Counted from the stretch's first letter, positions 15,018 through 23,839 are shown. The stretch: 64,000 bases of DNA from an uncultured Christensenella sp. (GCA_910587015.1 CAJUME010000010.1:1-64000), one strand, 5' to 3'. Made by a program: numbers and translations. Notes: generated by a model not told the origin, from the sequence alone.

Positions 15018-15680
15018 TTATTTTTGAATATTCTGACGAAGCGTCATAACAACCTTTTTGAACTGCTCGTCCGTGAGGTTGTTTATCTTGATTTCCTCAC
15101 CGAAGGTCTGCAATATGTAGGCGCTGACGTCCTCTAAATCAAACTGTGAACCCTTTAATATGTCGCAAATAACCGCGTATTTGGACTTAAGCTTTGCACT
15201 GCCCGTCTGCGTGCTCGTCTGCTGTTGCGGTACGGGCAACGACTGCTTAGGCGCTAACGGCTCGTTTATATTATCGGGGTCTGCACACGTTTCTTCGGTA
15301 GGAATCGAAAGCATCTGAAAGCATGCGTACTTATATGCAACCGACATACATTTATTGCTAACCTTGTCGCCGCTGTCCATAGCCTCGCCTATTACCGTTG
15401 CGGAAATGCTTGTTCCGTCCTCTGCAAAAAACGAATATCTAACCTTTAATACCTGATAAAGCACTTCCCCGCCCTTTGCCGTTTTGCGTATTTCACGCTC
15501 CATAATCTCCAACACCTCGGGAACAGCGAAAACCTTATGCTTTGCAAACAGCGGATGAAGAGTGTTTAACACTTGGTCTACGCCGCGGTATTTATATGAG
15601 CCGCCGCTTTGCACCTGCTTGTCCTTGCCTATAAATTCGACGTCGGACTGAACAGCCGCTATGCTTTCATAAATATTCAT
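15018..15680 (-). CDS. erf: ERF-family ssDNA annealing protein
   Basis: 220 aa. ERF signature SGGSYKYRGVDQVLNTLHPLF...VRYSFFAEDGTSISATVIGEAMDSGDKVSNKCMSVAYKYA (positions about 25-125) is diagnostic of the Erf/Rad52-like single-strand annealing family. Works with SSB to circularise or recombine phage DNA. The Gln/Ser/Pro-rich linker at about 150-165 precedes a small helical C-terminus. Confidence 0.9.
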   Translation of the reverse strand: MNIYESIAAVQSDVEFIGKDKQVQSGGSYKYRGVDQVLNTLHPLFAKHKVFAVPEVLEIMEREIRKTAKGGEVLYQVLKVRYSFFAEDGTSISATVIGEAMDSGDKVSNKCMSVAYKYACFQMLSIPTEETCADPDNINEPLAPKQSLPVPQQQTSTQTGSAKLKSKYAVICDILKGSQFDLEDVSAYILQTFGEEIKINNLTDEQFKKVVMTLRQNIQK

Positions 15681-15681
15681 A

Positions 15682-16209
15682 TTAAATTACTCCTTTTGTT
15701 TTATCTGTGTTGAACGGACAGCTCTCCGAGGGAAACGCCGCGAAATTGACTACATGATATATGCCGTTTACAATGGCGGGACGGTTCTTTTCTTCCAATA
15801 AATCGCCGCTTGCCGCGCAGAAGTGGTCATCGTTCCAACGCCGTAGATTTTTGCATGAACCGCAGCCGCTTTTGCAAAGCCTTTGCCATTTTTTATCGTC
15901 GCTTTGCAACGATTGGTCTACTGCGGATTTTGGATGTTCTTTCAGCCACGTTTTAAGCGCGTTAAGCTTATTACTCACCGATTGGTCTACGGATATGCCG
16001 TACTTTTGCGCGTTTTCAAGTAAGGTTTCAAGCCTGTAAACGTTTACGCTTATAGCCGCCGCGGGGGCATTTTCGTCTTCCGGCTGCCATTCGAGTTTTA
16101 ATTTTCCGTCAAGAAATCCGTCAAACAGCCCCGCGCACGCCGATAAAAAAGCTTTATTTTTATCTTCCAGCGAGCAAATTACTTCCTTTCCGTCAGTTGA
16201 AATTTTCAT
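15682..16209 (-). CDS. phage replication-module protein, unknown
   Basis: 175 aa, starting with MKISTDGKEV, one base from the erf gene. Middle helices and a C-terminal Cys/His set (CKSGCGSCKNL...CAASG...CPF) suggest a small metal site. Overlaps the next upstream gene by 17 bp. No family recognised. Confidence 0.6.
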   Translation of the reverse strand: MKISTDGKEVICSLEDKNKAFLSACAGLFDGFLDGKLKLEWQPEDENAPAAAISVNVYRLETLLENAQKYGISVDQSVSNKLNALKTWLKEHPKSAVDQSLQSDDKKWQRLCKSGCGSCKNLRRWNDDHFCAASGDLLEEKNRPAIVNGIYHVVNFAAFPSESCPFNTDKTKGVI

Positions 16210-16372
16210 TTTTTGCCGTTACCCCCTTAATATGCCTTACTTTATAAAGATTATAGTAATGCCAAAACTCGTCCCACCACCTGTCCGAGCGGCTGCCGAA
16301 CGGCATCTCGTCTATTGACAGCACCTTAGCCAATCTCGCCGCCTGCGCCGCACTGCTGAATTGCTTTTTCAT
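16193..16372 (-). CDS. small phage protein, unknown
   Basis: 59 aa; ATG at 16372 chosen because it overlaps the upstream TGA (GTATGA) behind GGGAGGA. Contains FGSRSDRWWDEFWHYYNLY, aromatic-rich. No family recognised. Confidence 0.5.
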   Translation of the reverse strand: MKKQFSSAAQAARLAKVLSIDEMPFGSRSDRWWDEFWHYYNLYKVRHIKGVTAKNENFN

Positions 16373-16686
16373 ACCGCATCCTCCCAATATTCGTTATTTT
16401 CACAAATATTCTTTGCTTCGGAAAGCTTACCCTTAGGCGGCATTTTGAAAACGATATCGTTCGACGAATACCTCGCCCAAAACTTCCCTCTGCTACGCTC
16501 TATTAAAAACTTGCCGAACCTGCCCACCGCTTCCCATGACGAGGAAGAAAGTTGTCTCCATTGCATACCGATGAGGGAAACCGGCTTGTCCTTTGGAATG
16601 TAGTCTTTTTCACAAAACCCGAACTTAAACCTCAATGCGCTGAAACAGTTGCCGCTCTTTGCGCAATTTTTGCATGAGTAGTACAT
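16369..16686 (-). CDS. small Cys-rich phage protein
   Basis: 105 aa. N-terminal CKNCAKSGNCFSALRFKFGFC gives a C-x2-C-x5-C pattern typical of small metal-binding phage proteins; middle WRQLSSSSW. Coupled to its neighbours (overlap 4 bp downstream, 2 bp spacing upstream). Function unknown. Confidence 0.55.
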   Translation of the reverse strand: MYYSCKNCAKSGNCFSALRFKFGFCEKDYIPKDKPVSLIGMQWRQLSSSSWEAVGRFGKFLIERSRGKFWARYSSNDIVFKMPPKGKLSEAKNICENNEYWEDAV

Positions 16687-16688
16687 TG

Positions 16689-16922
16689 TCAGGCCCCCTT
16701 CGCAAGTGTGTATTCTGCAACAGTACAGCTTTCGCCGTAACGGTTTTTTACCTTTATCATGCGGCGGTTAATTGCATAGCCGCTTTTACGGAGTTCTGAT
16801 ATGCGCGATGCCAACCGCAAGCACCCAAGGTCTTGCAACGCCTGCATCTGCGTTATGCTTCCGAAGTCCTGCATGTACCTGATTATCATGTCCGCCTGCG
16901 TCGGTCTTTTGTTGTTTTCCAT
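16689..16922 (-). CDS. HTH_55-like DNA-binding protein
   Basis: 77 aa. IIRYMQDFGSITQMQALQDL...RLASRISELRKSGYAI is the winged-helix pattern of small phage HTH_55 proteins. Probably a regulator or replication accessory factor in the early operon. Confidence 0.7.
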   Translation of the reverse strand: MENNKRPTQADMIIRYMQDFGSITQMQALQDLGCLRLASRISELRKSGYAINRRMIKVKNRYGESCTVAEYTLAKGA

Positions 16923-16924
16923 AA

Positions 16925-17242
16925 TTAACCTCCTTGTAAAGTTTGAGTTGCCATACTCCGGACTACATATTGCCGTGAAATGTACATAAAGTAATCGGTT
17001 CTGTGTATGCAGCCGGATATACCGAACAAATCTGATACCGCCTTAATCTGCCTGATTATTTTTGCGCAGGTGTCATACGAAAGCCCCGACGATTCCTGCA
17101 AGTCTCGCAATGTTATAAAGTCCTTGTTTATGCAAGTAAAAATGTCCGAAAGCGCTTTCTTTTCCGTTTCCGGAACTTCTATCGGCAGTTTTTCTTCGTC
17201 TGAAATATTACCGAAATTCCTCCCCCCTGCTTTTCTGCCCAT
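16925..17242 (-). CDS. early phage protein with HTH-like segment
   Basis: 105 aa. Residues about 45-75 (FITLRDLQESSGLSYDTCAKII) look like a helix-turn-helix of the type seen in small phage regulators. N-terminus basic and Gly-rich. Function unknown; part of the leftward early operon. Confidence 0.5.
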   Translation of the reverse strand: MGRKAGGRNFGNISDEEKLPIEVPETEKKALSDIFTCINKDFITLRDLQESSGLSYDTCAKIIRQIKAVSDLFGISGCIHRTDYFMYISRQYVVRSMATQTLQGG

Positions 17243-17260
17243 GGCTATGCTCCTTTTGTT

Positions 17261-17467
17261 TTAGTTATCGTAAAGAACCTTAACAAGGTCCACCACCTTG
17301 GTTTCTGCGCCGAGTTCCGTCATTACTTTTGCGAGTTTATCCAGCGTCCGCGCTGTCGGCGTAAACTTTGTGCCGTAGCGCTGAATAGCCTGACGGGTTA
17401 TTCCCATCTTCTGCGCCACAAGCTTAGTCGTAAGTCCGCGGCTTTTGATATATTTTTCTATAGTCAA
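17261..17467 (-). CDS. Cro-like XRE regulator
   Basis: 68 aa. Helix-turn-helix GLTTKLVAQKMGITRQAIQRY with a helical C-terminus. Second gene of the leftward early operon, opposite the S24 repressor, the usual place for Cro. Confidence 0.7.
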   Translation of the reverse strand: MTIEKYIKSRGLTTKLVAQKMGITRQAIQRYGTKFTPTARTLDKLAKVMTELGAETKVVDLVKVLYDN

Positions 17468-17482
17468 GGCTGTTACCTCCTT

Positions 17483-17620
17483 TTAATCGTCATACATTTC
17501 ATAGTTTACTTCGTCAAAGTAATCTTTTTCTCTTTCAAACGCTTCATTAACGTCGCCATCGACTTCCGCACACGCACCGCAGCATCTACCATATAAGATA
17601 CAATCCTCACACAAGCTCAT
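17483..17620 (-). CDS. small Cys-rich early phage protein
   Basis: 45 aa from ATG 17620 after AGGAGTAA; the frame to 17764 crosses the operator region and is rejected. CEDCILYGRCCGAC is a dense Cys cluster that probably binds zinc. First gene of the leftward early operon. Confidence 0.6.
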   Translation of the reverse strand: MSLCEDCILYGRCCGACAEVDGDVNEAFEREKDYFDEVNYEMYDD

Positions 17621-17658
17621 ATTTACTCCTCCTGCCACTCCTGCGGAAGGGCTTTTTG

Positions 17659-17787
17659 TTCCAAGTTTTATTAAGGAATAATTGCTTATTCCATTTTTGG
17701 AATACAAGTATATTATATACCAAGTTTGGAATATGTCAACTGTTTTTTGCAAAAAATATTGCAAATTTGGAATTTTTTTTATAGACT
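17659..17787. promoter_or_regulatory. lysis-lysogeny operator/promoter region
   Basis: Leftward promoter: TTGACA (17734-17739), 16-base spacer, TATAAT (17712-17717), with the operator CCAAGTTTGGAA (17720-17731) inside the spacer. Further related sites: TTCCATTTTTGGAA (17689-17702), AAATTTGGAA near 17763-17772, and TTCC...GGAA at 17659-17678. Rightward weak promoter for the repressor: TTGCAA (17759-17764) and TAGACT (17782-17787). Repressor bound here would shut the early operon. Confidence 0.75.
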
Positions 17788-17807
17788 ATGTTCACAAGGA
17801 GTAAAAA

Positions 17808-18434
17808 ATGGAATTTTCAGATAGAATTCAACTAATTAAAGCAGAATTACGCAACAAGGGTTGGAAATACGCCGACTTGGCTGATAGTAGCGGCATCCCG
17901 CTTTCCACAATATTGAAAGTTTTAAGCGGTAACACGCGTTCTCCCCGAATCGATACCGTAGAAGCCATTGAGCGAGCGCTGGGGCTTGATAATAAGCAGC
18001 CACTCCCTTCACTGTTTTCACGTTTTGATAATATAAGCTCCATAGCTACGCAGCGCGTTCCTATGCTTGGCGAAATCGCCTGCGGAGAGCCTATTTTCGC
18101 AAACGAGGACAGAGAGAGTTACGTGCAGTCCGGCAGAGAAGTCAATGCGGATTTTTGCCTTACTGCTCGCGGTGACAGTATGGTGGGCGCAAGAATTTTA
18201 GACGGTGACATAGTTTTCTGCCATTCGCAAGAAATGGTTGACAACGGTGAAATCGCCGCAGTAATCATCGGCGACGAAGCCACTTTGAAACGAGTTTATT
18301 ATTATCCGGAAAAGAAAAAACTCGTACTTCAGGCGGAAAACCCGAAGTACGAGCCGTTTGTATACGTCGGCGGAGAACTCGACGAAATAAGAATTATAGG
18401 TAAAGCAATCGCCTTCCAGAGCGACGTTAAGTAA
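17808..18434 (+). CDS. CI-like prophage repressor with S24 peptidase domain
   Basis: 208 aa. N-terminal XRE HTH (KYADLADSSGIPLSTILKVL, about 20-40). A self-cleavage site IACGEP is followed by the S24 domain with nucleophile GDSM and lysine in TLKRV, the Ser-Lys dyad of LexA/CI. Expected to hold the prophage dormant and to self-cleave on RecA activation. Preceded by AAGGAGTAA. Confidence 0.92.
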   Translation: MEFSDRIQLIKAELRNKGWKYADLADSSGIPLSTILKVLSGNTRSPRIDTVEAIERALGLDNKQPLPSLFSRFDNISSIATQRVPMLGEIACGEPIFANEDRESYVQSGREVNADFCLTARGDSMVGARILDGDIVFCHSQEMVDNGEIAAVIIGDEATLKRVYYYPEKKKLVLQAENPKYEPFVYVGGELDEIRIIGKAIAFQSDVK

Positions 18435-18454
18435 GTTTTTAAAGGAAAATTACA

Positions 18455-19969
18455 ATGGCAAAATGCGGAAAATGCGGAAAAAAAGGCTTGTTTCTAAAAC
18501 TTGTTAACGGACTATGTAGAGATTGCCAACAAACTAAAATGGAAATCAAACCGGTTAGTCCAATACCGGCAAGAAATATTTTCATGCCTACCGTTATTAC
18601 AAAACCAGTTAATGCAGATTTTTGCAATTTTAATATTCCTGAGTATGTATTAAAGCTACTTTGGTTCGCTGATGGTAAATATAAAAATTACACTCCACAA
18701 AATCAATTACGTTTCAGTAAAGAATTTATTGAAATCACTGTTACTTTTAATTTAGATGAACCAAGTCTCATCTCCGTTACAAATCCTATAGCAGTAACCG
18801 TCAATAATATAGACCAAATTCCACGCCCACCCTATTTCCCTCGATACGATGCATTAACACCCGAACAGCGGTATATTTATTTAAAGTTTTTAGAGAATCC
18901 ATTCAACGGAGAAACCGACGTTGGATACGTTTTCCTTTTCTACTATGGGCTTGAACGCCATTTGTATGCAGGTTCTTTTAACTCGGCATTTGAAATTATA
19001 TTAAAATTAAGACAAATATACAAAAATAACTCTTTTCAAAACTACTCTTTCGCTGCACTTGCTATTACTTCTTTGGCACGCGGTCGATTTGATTTGTTCG
19101 AAAAATTAATAGCAGAATACAATGAAGCCGAGTTACCGTTAGGAATAAATTTTTTACTATTAACAAAAATTTATAATCAAAAAGAACTAACAGCCGATGA
19201 GCTAATGCGTTACGCTCGGCGTTTTGAGTTTACCAATACAAAGTACATAAAAGAATATCCCGGTTTGTTCAAATCTACACTTTTAAATCTATTAAAGGAT
19301 ATTGGTAATATCTATCCATATAAATTTTTAAAAAATGCGCATCCACAAACATACAAAATAAACGCTTTTGCAAATACCTCTATTGTTGCGGAAACAAATA
19401 TTCCCGACTATATAAATATTTTCAAGTTTAAAATGGAATGCTATTCCGTATTAGAAAGCACTCACGAGAAAGTAAAAGCCGAATTAAAAATCAATAGAAA
19501 TCAATATGAAAAAGTAAAAACAAAAAAAGAACCTACAATAATACCCGAGGAATCAGACTATCCATCTATTGAATATTATTTAAACTGCGAGTTACCAATT
19601 AAAGAAGGTGAACTTTCATACAATGAACATCCAATACATTGCCAACATTTGCGCTATTGTGTCGCAATTGAAGAAATTTATAAGGACAGAATATATCCAA
19701 AAGCTTTAAATCACGTTATAGAGCTGTGCAAAAAAGATATTGAATTAGTAATAAAATACGGAACAAATCCTGCCGTAGGAGATTTGAATTTTGAATCATT
19801 TAAACGTTTAGTTATTATTTATGAAAAACAAAAAGAATACCAAAAATGTATTGATATTTGTCAATCTGCGTTAAAGATTATGGAAGTTAATTGTAACAAT
19901 CCTTTCAATTTATATTACGGACAGTATTTAATGGAAAAATTGAATTCGCTTAAAACTAAACTAAAATAA
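18455..19969 (+). CDS. TerB_N-domain protein, prophage accessory gene
   Basis: 504 aa. Starts with a zinc ribbon CGKCGKKG...CRDCQ (4-24). The segment RPPYFPRYDALTPEQRYIYL followed by GYVFLFYYGLERHLYAG (about 128-175) is the TerB_N signature found in tellurite-resistance-associated and stress or defence-linked proteins. The rest is helical; no TerB or TerB_C core is obvious. It is clearly more AT-rich than its neighbours, and sits between repressor and integrase on the lysogeny strand, the usual place of cargo genes expressed from a prophage. Superinfection exclusion or defence is a guess. Confidence 0.7.
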   Translation: MAKCGKCGKKGLFLKLVNGLCRDCQQTKMEIKPVSPIPARNIFMPTVITKPVNADFCNFNIPEYVLKLLWFADGKYKNYTPQNQLRFSKEFIEITVTFNLDEPSLISVTNPIAVTVNNIDQIPRPPYFPRYDALTPEQRYIYLKFLENPFNGETDVGYVFLFYYGLERHLYAGSFNSAFEIILKLRQIYKNNSFQNYSFAALAITSLARGRFDLFEKLIAEYNEAELPLGINFLLLTKIYNQKELTADELMRYARRFEFTNTKYIKEYPGLFKSTLLNLLKDIGNIYPYKFLKNAHPQTYKINAFANTSIVAETNIPDYINIFKFKMECYSVLESTHEKVKAELKINRNQYEKVKTKKEPTIIPEESDYPSIEYYLNCELPIKEGELSYNEHPIHCQHLRYCVAIEEIYKDRIYPKALNHVIELCKKDIELVIKYGTNPAVGDLNFESFKRLVIIYEKQKEYQKCIDICQSALKIMEVNCNNPFNLYYGQYLMEKLNSLKTKLK

Positions 19970-19980
19970 ATATACCAAGT

Positions 19981-21161
19981 TATCCTACAAGAAAAACTAA
20001 AATAGGAACCGTAGTAGACGTACGGTTCCGCATAATCGACGATAGCGGACAAGAAGTCCAGAAGCGGCTGTGCGGCTACCCCACAAAAAAGGTGGCCCAG
20101 CAGGCTTATATCGAATTTATGAAGTCTTACACTCCACCCGTTTTCAAGCTGAAAAAAACGGCGTTTTTGTGTATGACGATTTATTGGCGCAATACAAAAA
20201 GCGTATGCAGGTTGAACTTGCCGCGTTCTCGTTTTATGACTTAAACTTTATATTCGATAAATTAATAACGCCGTGCTTTCACGGTAAATCAATGCCTACG
20301 CTCGTCAAAGCAGACTTAGCTAATTGGCAGACCGAACTCTGGGCAGCGAAAAATCCGTCGAGCGGCGAATTCTACGCACAGCGCTACCTTACAAAAATCC
20401 GCTCCACCCTATCCGGCTTTCTATCATGGTGCGAGGAAACCTATGACGTTCCCAATTATCTAAGGAACATTCGGAAGCCCAAGCGCAAGGAAATGAAGCA
20501 GGAAATGCAGATTTGGGAGCTTGACGAATTTCTGCGGTTTCAGCAAAAAATTGACAACTTATTCTGGAAAACTTTCTATATGAGCCTGTTCTATTCAGGC
20601 TGCAGAATAGGCGAACTACTCGCTCTTTCCGATAGCGACGTGAGTTGCACCGACGGTGTTTACTACTTCAACATAAATAAAAATCTAACGCGGAAAACGT
20701 TAGACACAAATAATAAGTATTTAATTCAGCCGCCAAAAACAGCAACGTCAAACCGAATAATTCCGCTGCCTAATGAAATGACGAAGCAACTCACTGAGTA
20801 CACAGAGTATAAAAAAGCTAACGGAATTGGAAGTGCGTTTTTCTTCGGCGGCGACGGTCCCGTTGCCGATATGACTTATAGCCGATATTTTAACCGATAC
20901 GCAGAAGCTGCAGGTCTAAAACATATCCACATCCACGACTTGCGCCACTCCCATGCCTCGCTGCTTATTCACCTGAACGTGCCTATTACGGTAATATCGA
21001 AACGGCTTGGTCACAGCAACATAGAAATGACCTTGAAGAAATACGCACACTGCTTTGCAAGCGGCGCAGGCGAAGCTGTTGCAGCAGTCGATAATGCTAT
21101 TGCAAACATAAATTGTGGCACAGCGCGTGGCACAAATTTAGAAAAAACTATCCAAAATTAA
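19981..21161 (+). pseudogene. int: tyrosine integrase, frameshifted at A7 and lacking a clear start
   Basis: The catalytic frame (to 21161) has SGCRIGELLAL, HDLRHSHAS, LGHSN and KYAH, the R-HxxR-H-Y set of tyrosine recombinases. Its N-terminal arm-binding domain (VRFRIIDDSGQ...YPTKKVAQQAYIEFM) is encoded in another frame up to the A7 run at 20152-20158; a -1 shift there joins the two as FKLKKNGVF. The arm frame has no ATG, GTG or TTG before 20119. Either a mutation or base-call error, or programmed slippage on A7. Adjacent to the att site. Confidence 0.75.
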
Positions 21162-21225
21162 ATAAAATTAGCGATAAATAAGAAAAAATCGACCAAAAAT
21201 CGTTCGTTTTTCAGGTCAACCTTAA

Positions 21226-21243
21226 ATCCCCTTATCTCCACCA
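21226..21243 (+). other. prophage attachment site, 3' end of ssrA-like gene
   Basis: AATCCCCTTATCTCCACCA ends in the CTCCACCA typical of tmRNA 3' ends and is followed by a terminator. Phages integrating in ssrA duplicate this tail; the intact gene would lie beyond the left edge of the window. A tRNA 3' end is the alternative. Confidence 0.6.
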
Positions 21244-21251
21244 GTGGCGTT

Positions 21252-21287
21252 AAAGTCTGAACAAGAGTGTTCGGGCTTTATTTTTTT
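21252..21287 (+). terminator. terminator after the att site (ssrA-like)
   Basis: AAAGTCTGAAC (21252-21262) pairs with GTTCGGGCTTT (21269-21279), two G-U pairs, followed by T-run 21278-21287. Probably the original host terminator of the target RNA gene. Confidence 0.75.
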
Positions 21288-21306
21288 GTTACAGGCGCGC
21301 TATATG

Positions 21307-21335
21307 TTGAAAAAAGCGGGCGCTTGTGATATAAT
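21307..21335 (+). promoter_or_regulatory. promoter of the rhomboid gene
   Basis: TTGAAA (21307-21312), 17-base spacer, TATAAT (21330-21335). Confidence 0.7.
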
Positions 21336-21352
21336 TTTTATAAAACAGAGGT

Positions 21353-22111
21353 ATGAAAATGAAGAAGGCTAATTATAAAAAATATTTGACGGCCACAAAT
21401 ATATTAATACTTATCCTTACTGTTTTTTATTTGTTAGACCACTATTTACCCCTCCCACAAAATTACTCGGGCTTTTACTGGGCAAACGAGGACAAAGGTG
21501 CAATCGGCTATATTTTCGGATATTGCGGAGGTTTGTTGACTAACCTTTTAGGGACAGGTAAGGTTTTAGACCCTAACGGCACAGAAGTATATCGATATGC
21601 GACGCATATGCTTCTTCATAGACATTTGTTGGCCCTTATAACGAATTTAGTCGGCTTATATTTTATAGGCAATTATGCGGAAAAGCGCTTCGGATGGTGG
21701 TTGACTTACATTATATTCATTGTCGTGGGCGTAGCCGAGGTATTCATAACCGACCCTCTGTATATTGCAATGGCGCCGTCAAAGGCGGAAGAAGTGGCGA
21801 CTACCGTTGCCGTAGGCGCATCCGGCGGAATTTTCGCGCTTATAGGCGCTTCGCTTGCGGCATTGTTTTTTGACGTTAAAGGCTTTAAAAAAATAGGCAA
21901 GCCGACTATAATCGTATCGGCAATTTACGGAGTGCTGACAACCTATGTGACGAGCTTCGGCTGGACGACCGTGTGCCACAATGTTTCTTTAATATTGGGG
22001 TTAATTTTGGGTGTTATGCTTATACTGCCGTTTTTTTTGTTGAAAAAGGGCAAATTTGCCCGTGCGGAAAATACGGAAATTCAAGCTGACGCCGATAAAA
22101 ATACGTTTTAG
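21353..22111 (+). CDS. rhomboid-family intramembrane serine protease
   Basis: 252 aa with about six transmembrane segments. THMLLHRHLLALITN carries the rhomboid His/Asn motif, VGASGGIFALIGA has the catalytic GxSG serine, and CHNVSLILGLILG supplies the C-terminal His. Cleaves transmembrane substrates in the plane of the membrane; target unknown. ATG 21353 follows a short leader with AGAGGT. Confidence 0.85.
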   Translation: MKMKKANYKKYLTATNILILILTVFYLLDHYLPLPQNYSGFYWANEDKGAIGYIFGYCGGLLTNLLGTGKVLDPNGTEVYRYATHMLLHRHLLALITNLVGLYFIGNYAEKRFGWWLTYIIFIVVGVAEVFITDPLYIAMAPSKAEEVATTVAVGASGGIFALIGASLAALFFDVKGFKKIGKPTIIVSAIYGVLTTYVTSFGWTTVCHNVSLILGLILGVMLILPFFLLKKGKFARAENTEIQADADKNTF

Positions 22112-22166
22112 GCTTTTACCGGATTAGTTAAAGCCCGAATACAATGCTTAAAAGGAGAGGAAATTT

Positions 22167-22475
22167 ATGGATTGGGTGTTATATTTGATTGCAGGCATAA
22201 TTGCAATAACCGTGCTTTCCGCTTTGATAATTGTGCCTGCGGTGCATTTCAGTAAAAAACAGCCCGCGCAGTTAAACGATATTCATAAGGGAATGTCAGA
22301 AGCGGAAGCGCTTGAAAAATTAGGAAAACCGAAAAAGACCGAGCAAGTCGACGCAAGCCTGAAATTATTCCTGTATCATCAGGTTGACAAGGGCGGGTTT
22401 TTATTATGGTCGTATTATAAGGACTTTGTGATTTTGGCAAAGGACGGGGTTGTTATACACATAGCTTATTTGTAA
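22167..22475 (+). CDS. membrane-anchored SmpA/OmlA-like small protein
   Basis: 102 aa. One N-terminal transmembrane helix (4-26), then GMSEAEALEKLGKP and beta strands ending DGVVIHIAYL, a layout like the SmpA/OmlA (BamE-like) fold that occurs in Gram-positive surface proteins. RBS AAAGGAGAGG. Function unknown. Confidence 0.55.
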   Translation: MDWVLYLIAGIIAITVLSALIIVPAVHFSKKQPAQLNDIHKGMSEAEALEKLGKPKKTEQVDASLKLFLYHQVDKGGFLLWSYYKDFVILAKDGVVIHIAYL

Positions 22476-23255
22476 TTATTTTTGCAGGAATTGTTCCAGA
22501 TAAGCGTTGAATTGCTGCGGGGTATCCATATTTACGCAGTGTCCCGCACCCTCGAAAATAACCTTGTCGCAGTGCTCGTACTCCGCCCATTCGTTGACAA
22601 TTTCGATTTCCGCGGGTATGTCGTGCCCGCCGCAGCCAACCAACAATTTGTACTGACGGGGCGTTTTTTTATACTTGTTTACAAGCTTTTGCAGACCCGC
22701 AAGATACCTGAAGGAGCTTTTTTTAAATTGGATATTCAGATTGTAGAACTCCGTTTGCGCCTGACTTGTGTAAGCGGAAATTTTTTTGTTTGCCTTTGCA
22801 AACCATTTTATCGAGAGCATTGCCTTAAACATCATTTGCATTTGACCCTTTGAGTTGGCCTTTTGCCTTTTTGCATCGAAATTGTTGACATCGTAGCCGC
22901 CGAAGCAGGCGAGCGAAAGCACCTTGTCCGCATATTTATTGGCAAAATCCTGTATAAAAACCGAGCCCAGCGACACCCCGACGAAATGCGCGGCGGGAAT
23001 ATTGTGCTTTTGGAAAATGCCGCCTATCCATTCCGACATTTTTTCTATGTTGTCGCCCTTGCGCGCATTGAGCGATTTGCCGTGGCCCAGAATATCGACC
23101 GCCAGCAAATTGTATTTGCCCGAAAAATATTCGAACTGCTTTTGAAACATTCTGCTGTCGACAAACGCGGCATGAACAAACACAAGCCACTCCCTTTGAT
23201 TTGTGTCGTCTATATAATAGGTAACGGGTGAATTTTCAAGATATAAGCCTTCCAT
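22476..23255 (-). CDS. alpha/beta hydrolase
   Basis: 259 aa. Nucleophile elbow GVSLGS (about 95-100), acid in GCGGHDIP, and His in GAGHCVN complete a catalytic triad; an early W-L-V-F-V-H-A-A region forms the oxyanion strand. Cytosolic esterase/lipase-like. Four bases from the padR-like gene, so co-transcribed and probably controlled by it. Confidence 0.8.
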   Translation of the reverse strand: MEGLYLENSPVTYYIDDTNQREWLVFVHAAFVDSRMFQKQFEYFSGKYNLLAVDILGHGKSLNARKGDNIEKMSEWIGGIFQKHNIPAAHFVGVSLGSVFIQDFANKYADKVLSLACFGGYDVNNFDAKRQKANSKGQMQMMFKAMLSIKWFAKANKKISAYTSQAQTEFYNLNIQFKKSSFRYLAGLQKLVNKYKKTPRQYKLLVGCGGHDIPAEIEIVNEWAEYEHCDKVIFEGAGHCVNMDTPQQFNAYLEQFLQK

Positions 23256-23258
23256 TTT

Positions 23259-23789
23259 TTACTCCTTGATATTTTTTAATAAACGGGTGTACCATTCTGT
23301 ATTGAACTTCATTAAATCGCGACCGTATGCCGCCGTTTGCAGCTGATAATAAAATATATCGTTGCTTTTATTTTCGCCCGAAAGCGCCGCGCCCTCGTCA
23401 CAGATTTTTTCCAAATCGGCGCACATTTGCTTTAAACCGGCAATATGCTTTTCAAGCAGCCTTATACGCGCATTTTTATCGGCAAAGCCCAAAAAGTATA
23501 TTTTAGCCAGCTCGGGATTTTTTGCCGCACCGCTTTCCACGGGGCTGTTTAACCAGACGTTAAAGTACGCTTTACCGCTTTCTGTTATGCTGTAGAGCTT
23601 TTTCAGCTTGCCCTTGTCCGCCGCCTCGCTGACGGTAATATAGCCGTTGCGCAACAATTTTTTAATGGCCGCCTGTATACTGCCCGTACTGCAGCTGTAC
23701 ATTAAGCTAAGTCCGTCGTTTATGCGCTTGCGCAGCTGGTAAATTGTTCTTGACTGCAGCATTAGCAGACCTAAAATTATATTTTCCAC
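23259..23789 (-). CDS. PadR-family transcriptional regulator
   Basis: 176 aa, GTG start at 23789 after AGGAGGAC. Winged helix LMLQSRTIYQLRKRI...SCSTGSIQAAIKKLLRNGYI...YSITESGKAYFNVWL is classical PadR (PF03551), with a C-terminal helical dimerisation domain. Likely represses its own operon through the palindrome at 23803-23819. Confidence 0.85.
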   Translation of the reverse strand: MENIILGLLMLQSRTIYQLRKRINDGLSLMYSCSTGSIQAAIKKLLRNGYITVSEAADKGKLKKLYSITESGKAYFNVWLNSPVESGAAKNPELAKIYFLGFADKNARIRLLEKHIAGLKQMCADLEKICDEGAALSGENKSNDIFYYQLQTAAYGRDLMKFNTEWYTRLLKNIKE

Positions 23790-23802
23790 TTTTGTCCTCC
23801 TA

Positions 23803-23839
23803 TGTTACTAATAGTAACACTAATTAACGGCGCTGTCAA
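23803..23839 (-). promoter_or_regulatory. padR promoter with palindromic operator
   Basis: TTGACA (23834-23839), 17-base spacer, TACTAT (23811-23816). The perfect palindrome TGTTACTA / TAGTAACA (23803-23810, 23812-23819) covers the -10. Confidence 0.75.

Noticed and set aside
17621..17764. N-terminal extension of the 17483 gene to 17764
   Set aside because: It would cover the early promoter and operators; ATG 17620 has a good ribosome binding site.
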